Assembly: GCA_964567755.1 (NCBI GenBank) | Contig: CAZMNW010000037.1 | Location: 290,330 to 354,329, forward strand | Reading direction: 5' to 3' | DNA from: DASRJW01 sp964567755 | GTDB lineage: Bacteria > Krumholzibacteriota > Krumholzibacteriia > G020349025 | DNA length: 64,000 nt | Shown: positions 17,904-27,002 of the stretch, piece by piece | Numbering within the stretch: the first letter of the stretch is position 1 | Layout: each line of letters begins with the position of its first letter | The notes under the pieces: model-generated | Databases searched by the model: none | Seen by the model: the letters and a program-made list of their open reading frames with translations, nothing else | What the model was told of the DNA's origin: nothing | Position numbers and translations under genes: made by a program

Positions 17904-18406
17904 TCGGGTTCATGGGCAGCGGCAAAACGACACTGGGCCGGCGTGTCGCCGGCGTCCGCGGTCTGGATTTCATCGATCTGGACGCGCAGCTGGAGGCGGC
18001 GCGCGGCTGCAGTCTTCGTGACCTCGTCCAACGCGAAGGCGAGCCGGCCTTTCGCGCCCTCGAGCTCGAAGCGTTGCGCGCGGTCCTCGAGGCGCATTCG
18101 ACCGATTGTGTGATCGCCACCGGTGGCGGCATCGTGGAAACGGAAGCCGCACGTCCATTGCTGGCACAGCTCGGATGCGTGGTGTGGTTGCGCGCCGATC
18201 CGGCTGCTTGCGTGGCGCGACTGGGGTCGGATCGGGCGCTCCGCCCTTTCCTCGACGACGAGGCGCTCTGGCGCGCACGCTACTCCCGGCGTGAACCGTT
18301 GTATCGGGCGTTGGCGGCGCACGTGGTGGACACGCATCCGGCCGATGTCGAGTCGAGCCTTGCGGCGCTCCTGCATTGCCTGGACACTCTCGGTCCGGCC
18401 GCGTGA
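17885..18406 (+). CDS. aroK: Shikimate kinase (probable CTG start)
   Basis: Phosphorylates shikimate with ATP. Walker A GFMGSGKT, substrate Asp in FIDLDAQLE, GEPAFRALE, and the GGG loop in ATGGGIVE are all present. About 173 aa, the normal size. No ATG, GTG or TTG lies where the family begins: the nearest upstream GTG (17855) adds ten foreign residues and has no ribosome site. The CTG at 17885 has GGGAGG at 17872-17877, a 7-nt spacer, and yields a start right before LVLIGFMGSG. It overlaps the end of aroC, so coupling is likely. Confidence 0.9.
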   Translation: MDPLVLIGFMGSGKTTLGRRVAGVRGLDFIDLDAQLEAARGCSLRDLVQREGEPAFRALELEALRAVLEAHSTDCVIATGGGIVETEAARPLLAQLGCVVWLRADPAACVARLGSDRALRPFLDDEALWRARYSRREPLYRALAAHVVDTHPADVESSLAALLHCLDTLGPAA

Positions 18407-18409
18407 AGC

Positions 18410-18958
18410 ATGGTGCGCGTCACCGCAGGACGGTTTCGCGGCCGCAGGCTCGCCGGACCCGACGGCGCGTGGATGCGTCCGACCGGGGATCGGGTCAAGC
18501 AGGCGATCTATAATGTGCTGCAGGACATGGTGCCAGGTGCGCGCGTCGTGGATCTGTTCTCTGGCACGGGAAACTTGGGGATCGAAGCCTGGTCACGCGG
18601 CGCGGCGCAGGTGCTGCTGGTGGACAACGCACCGCAAGCGCTGGCGCTGATCCGGCGCAACGTGGCGCTGCTCGGCGGCGGGGCGGAGATCGAAGTGGTC
18701 GCGGATGACGCGGTGCGTCTGCTGCGCGCGCTGCCACGGCGCCGCTTCGATCTCGTGCTCGCCGATCCACCGTACGCCGCCGGTGTGGAGGAAGCACTGC
18801 TCGTGGCACTGCCGGCGCCGGCGCCGGAGTGGTTCGTGCTCCAACACGGACAGAAGTGGCGGCTGGCCGCGGCGCCGCCAGGGTACGTGCTGTGGCGATC
18901 GAAGCGATTCGGGTCCACCGCGGTGGAGTTCTTGCGTCGCCAGGAGGATGGACGATGA
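18410..18958 (+). CDS. rsmD: RsmD, 16S rRNA guanine-N2 methyltransferase
   Basis: SAM-dependent methylase of 16S rRNA G966 (E. coli numbering). Has the N-terminal RVTAGRFRGRRL, the SAM-binding FSGTGNLGIEA loop and the catalytic DPPY. 182 aa. Starts 3 nt after aroK and overlaps coaD by 4 bp. The rsmD-coaD pair is a common bacterial arrangement. Confidence 0.94.
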   Translation: MVRVTAGRFRGRRLAGPDGAWMRPTGDRVKQAIYNVLQDMVPGARVVDLFSGTGNLGIEAWSRGAAQVLLVDNAPQALALIRRNVALLGGGAEIEVVADDAVRLLRALPRRRFDLVLADPPYAAGVEEALLVALPAPAPEWFVLQHGQKWRLAAAPPGYVLWRSKRFGSTAVEFLRRQEDGR

Positions 18959-19479
18959 TCGATCGGGAACGCCGCGTGGCGTTGTATCCGGGAACGTTCG
19001 ACCCCCTCACCAACGGACACATGGAGATCGTGGTGCGCGCCAGCTCGCTCTTCGATCATGTCATCGTCGCGGTGGCGGACTCGGCCAAGAAAAGTCCGAT
19101 GCTGGCACTGGAAGTGCGCTGTGATCTCGTGCGTGGTGCCTGTGACGGACTGCCGCGGGTGAGCGTACGACCGTTCACCGGGCTCTTGGCGGCGGAGTAC
19201 GAACCGTTGGGGATCGATGTCGTCATCAAGGGTCTGCGATCGATGACCGATTTCGAGTATGAATTCCAGCAAGCGCAGGCCAACCGGCGCTTGCAGGCGC
19301 GGTTCGAAACCGTGTTCTTCATGCCGAGCGATCGCAATACCTGCATCTCCAGCTCGCTGGTGCGCGAGATCTATGCCTTGGGCGGCGACGTGCGCGACTT
19401 CGTCCCCGACAACGTCGGGCGCCACCTCGATGCGGAGCGTGTCCGCGCGGCGCAGCAGCATCAGGAAGGCAAACCATGA
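18955..19479 (+). CDS. coaD: CoaD, phosphopantetheine adenylyltransferase
   Basis: Fourth step of coenzyme A synthesis: transfers AMP from ATP to 4'-phosphopantetheine. N-terminal YPGTFDPLTNGH holds the nucleotidyltransferase TxGH motif; the late SSSLVREI loop is the second motif. 174 aa. AGGAGG precedes the ATG, which overlaps the rsmD stop. Overlaps the next gene by 4 bp. Confidence 0.95.
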   Translation: MIDRERRVALYPGTFDPLTNGHMEIVVRASSLFDHVIVAVADSAKKSPMLALEVRCDLVRGACDGLPRVSVRPFTGLLAAEYEPLGIDVVIKGLRSMTDFEYEFQQAQANRRLQARFETVFFMPSDRNTCISSSLVREIYALGGDVRDFVPDNVGRHLDAERVRAAQQHQEGKP

Positions 19480-20681
19480 GTCGGACGACCACGCGGTTAT
19501 CGCGCATGGGAGCCTCGGTGCAGGAGTCGGCGACGCTGCGTCAAGCGGCGCGAGTGGCGGCGCTCGGCGCCGCGGGACGACGCGTGTTCAATTTCACCGT
19601 TGGCGAGCCCGATTGTGACACCCCGGCTCGCGTTCGCGCCGCGGGGCATGACGCCATCGACGGCGGGCACACGCACTACACGCCGTCTGCGGGGGCTGTT
19701 GATCTGCGTCAAGCTGTCGCCGAACACTACACGACCCGGCGCGGCGTCGTCTGGCAGACCGCGCAAACGATTGTGTCCACCGGGGCGAAGCAGGTGCTGT
19801 GGAGCGCGCTGGCCGCTTGCGTGGAGCCGGGGGACGAAGTGGTGTTGCTGGCCCCGTACTGGACGAGCTATTCCGCCTACGTCGCCATGCTGGGCGGCGT
19901 GCCGCGCGTGGTGCGGCCGCCGGCAAGCCGTGATTTCAAGGCCTGCGGCGACGACCTGCGCGCCGTGCTCGGCCCGCGCACGCGCGCCCTGATGTTCAAC
20001 AACCCGGTCAATCCGACGGGTGCGGTGTACAGCGCCGAGGAGCTGCAGGATCTCTTCGAGCCCCTCCGACACACCGATGTCCTCACCATCTCCGACGAGA
20101 TCTACGAGAATCTGGTCTTCGAAGGCGAGCATGTGTCGCCGGTGCAGGTGTTCCCGGAGTTGCAGGATCGTTTCGTGCTGGTGAGCGGCGCCTCCAAGAG
20201 CTTCGCCATGACCGGCTGGCGCATCGGCTTCGGCCTCGGTCCCGAAGACCTGGTGCGTGCCATGATCAATCTCCAAAGCCACATCACCGGCAACGCCAGC
20301 AGCATCTCGCAACGCGCCACCTTGGCGGCATTGGCGCTCGGGCCGGCCGAGCTCGAAGCCCTGCGCCAACGCTTTCAGGAACGCCGTGACGTCTGCGTGC
20401 AGATCTTGGCCACGCTGCCGCAGCTCGACTTCGTGCGCCCGCACGGGACGTTCTATGTCTTCTTGGACGTCCTGCCTTTCCTGGGTTCCGGCAGAGCGGG
20501 CCAACGACTCGCCGGCGTCGAGGCTCTGGCCGAGCACTTGCTCGAAACGCACGGCGTTGCGGTCGTGCCGGGCACCGCTTTTGACCACGATCGCGGCGTG
20601 CGCCTGTCGTCGACATTGCCACTCGAGGAACTGCGTGCCGGGCTCGGGGTCCTGGTACAAGCGCTCGGCGAACGCATCTGA
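19476..20681 (+). CDS. Class I aminotransferase, probable aspartate/prephenate aminotransferase
   Basis: PLP enzyme of fold type I, 401 aa, resembling class Ib aspartate aminotransferases. Visible: FNFTVGEPDCDTP at the N-terminus, NNPVNPTGA for the cofactor pocket, the PLP-binding Lys in SGASKSFAMTGWR and an Arg in VRLSS that would bind the alpha-carboxylate. Some members also use prephenate; the shikimate genes nearby make that attractive but it is not decided by sequence. ATGA overlap with coaD. Confidence 0.88.
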   Translation: MSRTTTRLSRMGASVQESATLRQAARVAALGAAGRRVFNFTVGEPDCDTPARVRAAGHDAIDGGHTHYTPSAGAVDLRQAVAEHYTTRRGVVWQTAQTIVSTGAKQVLWSALAACVEPGDEVVLLAPYWTSYSAYVAMLGGVPRVVRPPASRDFKACGDDLRAVLGPRTRALMFNNPVNPTGAVYSAEELQDLFEPLRHTDVLTISDEIYENLVFEGEHVSPVQVFPELQDRFVLVSGASKSFAMTGWRIGFGLGPEDLVRAMINLQSHITGNASSISQRATLAALALGPAELEALRQRFQERRDVCVQILATLPQLDFVRPHGTFYVFLDVLPFLGSGRAGQRLAGVEALAEHLLETHGVAVVPGTAFDHDRGVRLSSTLPLEELRAGLGVLVQALGERI

Positions 20682-20747
20682 CCCCATCGCGGGCCGGCGC
20701 AGCCGCCGGCCACCCGCTTGGCCCACGTCGTGCTTGGAGAGTGTCGT

Positions 20748-21797
20748 TTGCGGAGTTTCATCGACCAGGTCGAGATCGACGTACACGCCGGCAACGGCGG
20801 CGATGGGTGCCTCAGCTTCCGTCGGGAGAAATACGTCCCGCGCGGCGGCCCCGACGGCGGCGATGGTGGTGAAGGCGGCAGCATCGTTTTGGTCGGCGAT
20901 CCGCACGTGACGACGCTGCTCGATTACAACTATCGGCGCCAATTCCAAGCCGAGCGCGGTGCGCGCGGTCAGGGGGCGAACAAGAGCGGTCGCGCAGGCG
21001 GCACGCTGCATTTGCGCGCGCCGCTCGGAACCGTGGTGAAATCCGCTACCGACGAGGTGATCGGGGAAGTGTTGGAAGCGGGCCAAAATCTGGTGGTCGC
21101 GCGTGGGGGTCGCGGTGGCCGTGGGAACGCCACTTTCAAAAGCTCCACCAATCAAGCACCGCGCCGCGTCGAGCCAGGCGGAGTGGGCGAAAGCCGGAGG
21201 CTGCGTTTGGAGCTCAAACTACTCGCCGATGTCGGGCTCGTCGGCAAACCGAACGCCGGCAAGTCGACGTTGCTGGCTGCGATCTCGGCGGCGACACCGA
21301 AGATCGCCGACTATCCCTTCACCACGCTGTCTCCAGTTCTGGGAGTGGTGCGCGTCGATGACAGCACGAGCTTCGTGCTCGCCGATCTTCCCGGATTGAT
21401 CGAGGGGGCGCACGCCGGCCGCGGACTCGGTCTCGAGTTCCTGCGCCACATCGAGCGCACCCGCGTCCTGGTGTTCGTTCTCGACGCCACGGCCGATGTG
21501 GCCGCGGATTTGCAGATGTTGCAAGGCGAGCTCGATTCGTACGCCGTGCCGCTCGGACAGCGTCCCGCCATGATCGCGCTCAACAAGGTCGACCTGCTCG
21601 ACGCCGCGGCGATCGCGGCCGCGCGGGCGGCGTTGCCGGAGGGCACGCGCACCGTGCCGATTTCCGCCTTGAGCCGCATCGGCCTTGCCGACCTGGTGCG
21701 CGCGCTGGCAGGGCGGCTGGCGGCAACGGCCGGCGACTGGCCTGGTTTTCCGCCCGCACCTCCCACGGTCATCCCCGGACCCTCCCCCTGCATTTGA
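20748..21797 (+). CDS. obg: Obg/CgtA GTPase
   Basis: Essential ribosome-associated GTPase. The glycine-rich Obg domain (about 1-155) starts with FIDQVEIDVHAGNGGDG. The GTPase domain has G1 GKPNAGKS, G3 DLPGLIEGAH and G4 NKVDL. The TTG at 20748 has GGAGAG 6 nt upstream and matches the family N-terminus. 349 aa; no OCT domain is seen at the C-terminus. The usual neighbours rplU and rpmA are absent here. Confidence 0.94.
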   Translation: MRSFIDQVEIDVHAGNGGDGCLSFRREKYVPRGGPDGGDGGEGGSIVLVGDPHVTTLLDYNYRRQFQAERGARGQGANKSGRAGGTLHLRAPLGTVVKSATDEVIGEVLEAGQNLVVARGGRGGRGNATFKSSTNQAPRRVEPGGVGESRRLRLELKLLADVGLVGKPNAGKSTLLAAISAATPKIADYPFTTLSPVLGVVRVDDSTSFVLADLPGLIEGAHAGRGLGLEFLRHIERTRVLVFVLDATADVAADLQMLQGELDSYAVPLGQRPAMIALNKVDLLDAAAIAAARAALPEGTRTVPISALSRIGLADLVRALAGRLAATAGDWPGFPPAPPTVIPGPSPCI

Positions 21798-22849
21798 ACG
21801 CCGCCGAACTGTGGCCGGAGCGGCGCGAGCTGCGCGCTCTGTGTCGCCTGTTCACCTTCCAGGTGCCGATGCCACGCATCGGCCAGAGCGAGCTCGCGTC
21901 TGCGCGCTGCTTGAGTGCGCTCACCGGACACGGCGCGGTCGCCGATGCCGACGTGCTCGCCATCGAAGACCGCATCCAGCGTTGGCGCGAGACGAGCGGG
22001 GGCGGCCTCGTCCTGTTTCACGATCCTGCGTACCCGCCGCTCCTGCGCGAGATCGGCAAACCGCCGCTCGCTCTCTTCCTCTGCGGGGATGCAGGGATCT
22101 TGCAGGCACCCGCGGTCGCGGTCGTGGGTGCGCGCGCTGCGACCGCGAGCTATCGCGAATGGACCCGCGACACGTGCGCCGCGCTCGCGCGTGGCGGCAT
22201 CGTCATCGGCAGCGGCCTGGCGCGGGGCATCGACGCGGAAGCACACCGTGGAGCCCTGGCCGCATCCGGCAAGACCTTCGCGGTCACAGGCTCCGGACTG
22301 GATCTGTGCTACCCGCCGGAGAATGCGGCGCTGCAACGCCAGATCGTCGACTCCGGTTGCGTCGTGAGTGAGCTCTTGCCGGGGACGCCGCCGCGTCCGT
22401 GGCATTTCCCCAGCCGCAACCGCATCCTTGCCGGACTCGTGCGCGCGGTCGTGGTCGTGCAAGCGGAATGGAAAAGCGGCGCACTGATCACCGCGCGACT
22501 GGCGTTGCACGAGAATCGCGACGTCATGGCCGTTCCCGGCGATGTCCAGGATCCGCGCAGTCGAGGGCCGCACCAGCTCCTGCGTGCCGGGGCTTGCCTC
22601 GTCGAGACCGCGGCCGACATTCTGCGCGAGCTCGGCTGGCAACCGGGGAGCGCCGCGATTCCGGCGGCGGATGGAGCGGACGAGCAATCGATGCTGTTGA
22701 AGCTCTTGGTTGTCCCGCTCGCGGTCGACGCGTTGCGCGCCAAGCTCGGCTGGGATGCGGCGCGCCTGCAGCGCACGCTCTTCGAGCTCGAGTTGGTCGG
22801 GTTCGTCGAGCGTGATGCGCAGGGTCGCGTCCGGGTTGCATCGACCTGA
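21794..22849 (+). CDS. dprA: DprA, DNA-processing protein
   Basis: Loads RecA onto incoming single-stranded DNA during transformation. Rossmann-like DprA domain with VVGARAATASYRE, SGLARGIDAEAH and SRNRILAGL; a winged-helix domain follows at the C-terminus (about 300-351). TTG start overlapping the obg stop (TTGA). With a type IV pilus in the same window, natural competence is plausible. Confidence 0.94.
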   Translation: MNAAELWPERRELRALCRLFTFQVPMPRIGQSELASARCLSALTGHGAVADADVLAIEDRIQRWRETSGGGLVLFHDPAYPPLLREIGKPPLALFLCGDAGILQAPAVAVVGARAATASYREWTRDTCAALARGGIVIGSGLARGIDAEAHRGALAASGKTFAVTGSGLDLCYPPENAALQRQIVDSGCVVSELLPGTPPRPWHFPSRNRILAGLVRAVVVVQAEWKSGALITARLALHENRDVMAVPGDVQDPRSRGPHQLLRAGACLVETAADILRELGWQPGSAAIPAADGADEQSMLLKLLVVPLAVDALRAKLGWDAARLQRTLFELELVGFVERDAQGRVRVAST

Positions 22850-22881
22850 TAGACTGCGCCGCATCTCTGCCGGAGGATGCG

Positions 22882-23760
22882 GTGCAGCATGCGCTCGAAA
22901 CACTCGGACTGCGGTTTCTGATCGCGTTGGCGCGCCGGTTGCCGGCACGCGGTGCGTGTGCTTGCGGGCGCGGGCTCGGCCGCTTGGCGCTGCGATTGGG
23001 CATCCGCCGGCGCGTGTGCATGACGAATCTTGCCATCGCGTTTCCCGGGCCCGAGCGCGCAGCCGAGCGCCGGCGGGTGGCGCGCCTCGCGTACGAGCAT
23101 TTGGGAGTTGTCGTCTTCGAGTTCCTGGGCCTTTCCCGCTTGCGCCCCCACGAACTGCGCGCGCGGCTGGAGATCATCGGCGCCTGTCATTTGCAGGCGG
23201 CGCTCGCGCGCGGCAAGGGCGTCATTTTGGCGACGGGACATTACGGCAATTGGGAACTCCTCGGCGCTGGCCTGGTCGCGCACGGGTTCCCGATCAGCGT
23301 GGTGGTGCAGCGACTGCGCAATCCGGCCGCCGAGGAGATGGTGCACGCGGCTCGCATCGCTCTCGGCGAGCGCTGTGTCGATCGCGGCATGGGGCTCCGC
23401 CGTGTCCACGTCGAACTGCAGGCGAATCGCGCCCTCGGCATTCTCTGCGATCAGGACGGCAAGAAACGCGGTGTGTTCGTGCCCTTCTTTGGCCGACCCG
23501 CGTCGACACCCAAAGGCGCGGCCCAAATGGCACGGCGCTGGGCGGTTCCATTCGTCCCCATCTTCATTCACCGCCTCGCCGACGGCCGGCATCGCGTGGT
23601 CGTGCACCCACCCTTTGACGTGCCGGCTGCGGTCCCCGAAGACGAGGCGGTGCGGCAGATGATGACTCGTTTCAATGCACTCCTCGAGACCGCCATCCTC
23701 GCCGACCCGGGCCAGTATTTGTGGCTGCATCGACGGTGGAAAACACCCGCGCCCGCCTGA
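22882..23760 (+). CDS. LpxL/HtrB-like late lipid A acyltransferase
   Basis: Inner-membrane acyltransferase of the LPLAT superfamily, 292 aa. The catalytic HX4E is in GHYGNWE; CDQDGKKRGVFV and the WLHRRWK near the C-terminus are also family features. It would add a secondary acyl chain to lipid A or a related lipid, which supports an LPS-bearing cell. GTG start with GGAGG upstream. Confidence 0.9.
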   Translation: MQHALETLGLRFLIALARRLPARGACACGRGLGRLALRLGIRRRVCMTNLAIAFPGPERAAERRRVARLAYEHLGVVVFEFLGLSRLRPHELRARLEIIGACHLQAALARGKGVILATGHYGNWELLGAGLVAHGFPISVVVQRLRNPAAEEMVHAARIALGERCVDRGMGLRRVHVELQANRALGILCDQDGKKRGVFVPFFGRPASTPKGAAQMARRWAVPFVPIFIHRLADGRHRVVVHPPFDVPAAVPEDEAVRQMMTRFNALLETAILADPGQYLWLHRRWKTPAPA

Positions 23761-23801
23761 AAGATCCTGTCGGCATCGCGCCGCGACATCACGCTCCATC
23801 C

Positions 23802-24527
23802 TCACGACGCCCGCCGCGCGACACGGGCCGGTCGCGGCGCGGTGCCGATCCGCACCCGGCGGCGATTGCGTGCGTAGGCATCGGCATAGCCGGCCACTCC
23901 AAGGGCGAGACCGAGCACGAGCCATTCGCAGGCATATCGCGACGGCAGGCTCCGGAGTGCCCGCGCGCCTTCGTTTTCGACGAAGCTCCAGATGCACAGC
24001 AGCCCGCCCAGCACGCCGGCCAGCGCGTGTGTCCAGTGGACGGCGAAGTCGGCGTTTTTTTCCGTCAGCCGCAGAGTCATGATTCCGACCCCGAGCATCG
24101 TGAGCGCGATCGACACGGGTGCATAGACCGGTGCCAGCCAGGGGACGGGCAGCAGGAAGAGGAGATCCCAATCGCCGAGTCGGGCGGGCCAGTCCAGCGT
24201 GAGCCGCAGTGTCGCGTAATAAACGAGATCCCAAAGGCCGAACAGAAACAGGAAGGCGGCGAATCGCGCGCTCGGAAGCTTGGCCGAGAGCACCGCGGCA
24301 GAGACGAGGAGAATCAGCGTCGCTGCCTCACGCGCACGTTCCAGCCCGGACACGGCACTGGGGAGCGCGAGCAGCGGGAAGAGCTCGGCACGTGGATCGA
24401 GCCAGAGGCGATAAACCGTGACCAGGCTGGCTTCGACGATGCCAATCGTCACAGCCACGAGCACGAGGGACACCCAGGGGCATCGTGCGCCGTGCACGCG
24501 GGCCGGGTTGACGCGGCCTTTGGTCAC
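23802..24527 (-). CDS. Multi-pass membrane protein, unknown function
   Basis: About 241 aa with six or seven hydrophobic segments and short basic loops; C-terminus rich in Arg (RNRRRVRIGTAPRP). I do not recognise the family. The GTG at 24527 is preferred: it has GGAG upstream and leaves room for the divergent gene's promoter, whereas the longest frame (from 24623) would overlap that gene's ribosome site. Converges on the acyltransferase gene with a 41-bp gap. Confidence 0.65.
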   Translation of the reverse strand: MTKGRVNPARVHGARCPWVSLVLVAVTIGIVEASLVTVYRLWLDPRAELFPLLALPSAVSGLERAREAATLILLVSAAVLSAKLPSARFAAFLFLFGLWDLVYYATLRLTLDWPARLGDWDLLFLLPVPWLAPVYAPVSIALTMLGVGIMTLRLTEKNADFAVHWTHALAGVLGGLLCIWSFVENEGARALRSLPSRYACEWLVLGLALGVAGYADAYARNRRRVRIGTAPRPARVARRAS

Positions 24528-24607
24528 CTCTATCTTACTCCAGCTTCGAGGTTTGCGTGGCGGATCCAGTCGCGGCTGCGCCAGTCCCGGAAGAGGAGAT
24601 CCCATCG

Positions 24608-26035
24608 ATGGCCTGGGGACCACCCATTCTGCGTCGCCTCCGGTGGAGCGGCTGCGTTCTGGGAGCCGTGGTGACGTTGGCGCACTGGGTCACCGGGTGC
24701 TACGACGGCTTGCCGCCGACGATGCAAATCCCGGACACCGGCGAGCCAATCGACTTCATTCCGCCACCGCCGGACTTCACGCCAGGAACGTCGACTCGAC
24801 TCGGGGTCCTCTACTTCTACGACCAGTCCACCTACACGGTGTACACGAACGAGGGTGGGCGGAACCAAATTCCACCGGGAGCGGACCCCTATATCCGGCG
24901 CGGTGGGGTGTTGAGCATCATCGGTGCGACCGCAGCCCAGGTCGTCAAGCCAGACACGGTCGACGCGGTGCTCGCCGCAGTGTACGGCAACCCGGATCTG
25001 TTCGGCTTCGAACCTGCCGTGGGACGCGCCCCCGGTTTCGATGTGGGGGAGCGCATCGACCATGCGACCGATTTCATGCCCGCGTGCATGAGCAGCGGCA
25101 CCTGCGCCGATTCCTACTGGTCCTACAACCACGTCCAGTTCCAATGGGCACGCCGCATCGTGCTCATGGGAACGACGACGTCGTCGACGAGCGCTGGAGC
25201 GACGACGTGGATTCTGCGCGATTCCTGCCATGTGCGCGAGAGTCTGCGCACGACCTACTTGCCTGCGGTCTACACGTCGGATTCTTGGTGGAGTGTCGTT
25301 CCTGGACGCGGCATCTTCCTGCATGGCATGCATCTCGTGGCCGAGCGCGACGAAATCGTCATGCAGGGTGGATCGCCGCCGCGCCAGCGCAACCCGACGC
25401 TGCTCTGGGTGTCGCAGTTGTCGCTTGGTGGCGGCGTCAGCAATCAGAACGAGGTGCAGTACACGAGCCTCGACCAGTGCGTCGACGCCATGTGGGGCGA
25501 CATCGACCTCTACCCGTTGCAACTCACGGGATCCGACCTGCAGGTGGGGGACCGCACGATCACCTGGACGTACGTGTCGGCTGACAGCGCCGAGATCCGC
25601 CGTCGCGTCACCGGCTTCGATCACGGGGAGGGCAGCGAATTCGAGCAGATCCGCTGTTCGGCGCAAGGCTCCCCGCCGCTCGACGTCCCATTGGACAGCG
25701 CTGCTTTCCCGATCTTCTACTTCAAGCTGCTCGTGCGCTACGAGGTGGATGTCGAGCGCCTGTACGACGTTCTCGAATGGAAGTCCGGGAACAACGTCGT
25801 GGGTCGCTACGGGGATCCGGATGGTGTGGTGGATGTCGTCAAGCTGGTGGCTCGCGTGTACGTGGTTTCTCCCCACGACGAGCTGGCACAACAGGTCGAT
25901 CTGTACCTCATGCGTGGGATCGGCATCGTGGTGCAGCAAACGGGCATCGAAGTCTTCGACATCAGCCGGCTGCGCGAAGCCCAGGTCAATGGGCAGTACT
26001 TCCCCCCGGAATACTTCGGATACGCCGACAACTGA
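24608..26035 (+). CDS. Large lipoprotein, unknown function
   Basis: 475 aa. A basic N-terminus, hydrophobic run and lipobox ending WVTGC at about residue 31 indicate a lipoprotein. The mature part starts with a Pro-rich linker (IPPPPDFTP) and is rich in aromatic residues and beta-type sequence, with several cysteines. No family recognised. GAGGAG lies 9 nt before this ATG; a longer frame from 24557 would place a non-signal stretch before the signal peptide. Divergent from the membrane protein gene. Confidence 0.75.
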   Translation: MAWGPPILRRLRWSGCVLGAVVTLAHWVTGCYDGLPPTMQIPDTGEPIDFIPPPPDFTPGTSTRLGVLYFYDQSTYTVYTNEGGRNQIPPGADPYIRRGGVLSIIGATAAQVVKPDTVDAVLAAVYGNPDLFGFEPAVGRAPGFDVGERIDHATDFMPACMSSGTCADSYWSYNHVQFQWARRIVLMGTTTSSTSAGATTWILRDSCHVRESLRTTYLPAVYTSDSWWSVVPGRGIFLHGMHLVAERDEIVMQGGSPPRQRNPTLLWVSQLSLGGGVSNQNEVQYTSLDQCVDAMWGDIDLYPLQLTGSDLQVGDRTITWTYVSADSAEIRRRVTGFDHGEGSEFEQIRCSAQGSPPLDVPLDSAAFPIFYFKLLVRYEVDVERLYDVLEWKSGNNVVGRYGDPDGVVDVVKLVARVYVVSPHDELAQQVDLYLMRGIGIVVQQTGIEVFDISRLREAQVNGQYFPPEYFGYADN

Positions 26036-26075
26036 GTCCATCGCATCCAAAGCGCCGCGCTCGAACTGGAAGCCG

Positions 26076-26111
26076 GTTCGCCAATCGCGATCACGGACTC
26101 CATCGGCGAAC
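26076..26111. other. Inverted repeat after the lipoprotein gene
   Basis: GTTCGCC at 26076-26082 pairs with GGCGAAC at 26105-26111 (22-nt loop). The 245-bp gap to the next gene also holds TTTGGA/TCCAAA around 26130-26155 and AGTTTG/CAAACT at 26067+100 (26167-26172 and 26181-26186) in a locally AT-rich stretch. Role unclear: terminator or operator sites. Confidence 0.3.
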
Positions 26112-26280
26112 GCGACTGACTTCGAGTTTTGGATTAACTCATCGTCCAAATCATCTACTTTCAAATAGTTTGATTGATCGCAAACTCGCGTGACGAACCA
26201 GGCCGCCGCGTGGTTTTGTTTGCGGCCAGCGCGCACGGGGTCTTACGCTGACGCCGGGATGGGATGGGTGCGGAGGGGAC

Positions 26281-26805
26281 ATGGGCTGGCGAAACGTCAT
26301 GGGCCTGATGGCCATTCTGCTTTTCGCCGGCTGTGGCCGTCCGATCACAGCGCGGGAGGCGCGGAATCGGCTCGACCCCGCAGAGGCCGTGGTGCCGTCC
26401 ACTCCGGCTTCCATTTCCCTGGTGGAGCTGGCGCAAGAGGCCGCCTCTCTCCCCGAACCTCGCCGGCAGATCGTCGAAGCTGCCCTCGCGCATGCAGGGA
26501 TGCCTGCGATCGGGGTCGATTGCTCGGGGCTCGCCGAGCGCGTCTACGCCGTCACGGGGATCGACTTGCCGCGCACGGCCGAGCAGCAATTGGCGAAGGG
26601 GCAACCCGTGGAGGCTTCCGGCCTGCTGCCTGGCGATCTGGTGTTTTTCGCCTTCCGCCGCCGCCCTGCAGACCATGTAGGGATCTTCACCGGGCACGGG
26701 GCATTCGTCCACGTCTCCAGCTCTTCCAGCAGTGTGCGGCTCGACCGGCTCGCGCAAGAGACCTTCGCCGAGGCCTACGTTGGCGCCCGACGCTACGTTC
26801 GCTGA
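26281..26805 (+). CDS. NlpC/P60 family lipoprotein, cell-wall peptidase
   Basis: 174 aa. Signal peptide with lipobox FAGC at about residue 18. The NlpC/P60 domain has the catalytic Cys in VDCSGLAERVY and the catalytic His in DHVGIF. Such enzymes cut the gamma-D-Glu to diamino acid bond of peptidoglycan stem peptides. GGAGGGG directly precedes the ATG. The ParA operon starts about 200 bp downstream behind its own promoter. Confidence 0.88.
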   Translation: MGWRNVMGLMAILLFAGCGRPITAREARNRLDPAEAVVPSTPASISLVELAQEAASLPEPRRQIVEAALAHAGMPAIGVDCSGLAERVYAVTGIDLPRTAEQQLAKGQPVEASGLLPGDLVFFAFRRRPADHVGIFTGHGAFVHVSSSSSSVRLDRLAQETFAEAYVGARRYVR

Positions 26806-26869
26806 CCCTCGTGTCGCTCCTCTCGTCCTCCCCCCAATCGCCATCCGTCCTAAGGTCATTTCCGCTTGG

Positions 26870-26913
26870 GGATCAAAAGATCCTTGACAGTTTTTCCGAC
26901 ACGTTTCTTAACT
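26870..26913 (+). promoter_or_regulatory. Promoter with overlapping palindrome before the parA-like operon
   Basis: Perfect -35 TTGACA (26884-26889), an 18-nt spacer and TTAACT as a weak -10 (26908-26913). A palindrome GGATC-AAAA-GATCC (26870-26883) abuts the -35, a typical operator position. Leader of about 85 nt to parA. Confidence 0.55.
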
Positions 26914-27002
26914 AGCGCGGCGTCAACCACCTGAGCGGCCCTTCGACCGGTGCCTGGGTGTGGAAGAGGGTGGGGAACGGCCGAGCGTCGAAAGGAGATG
27001 CG

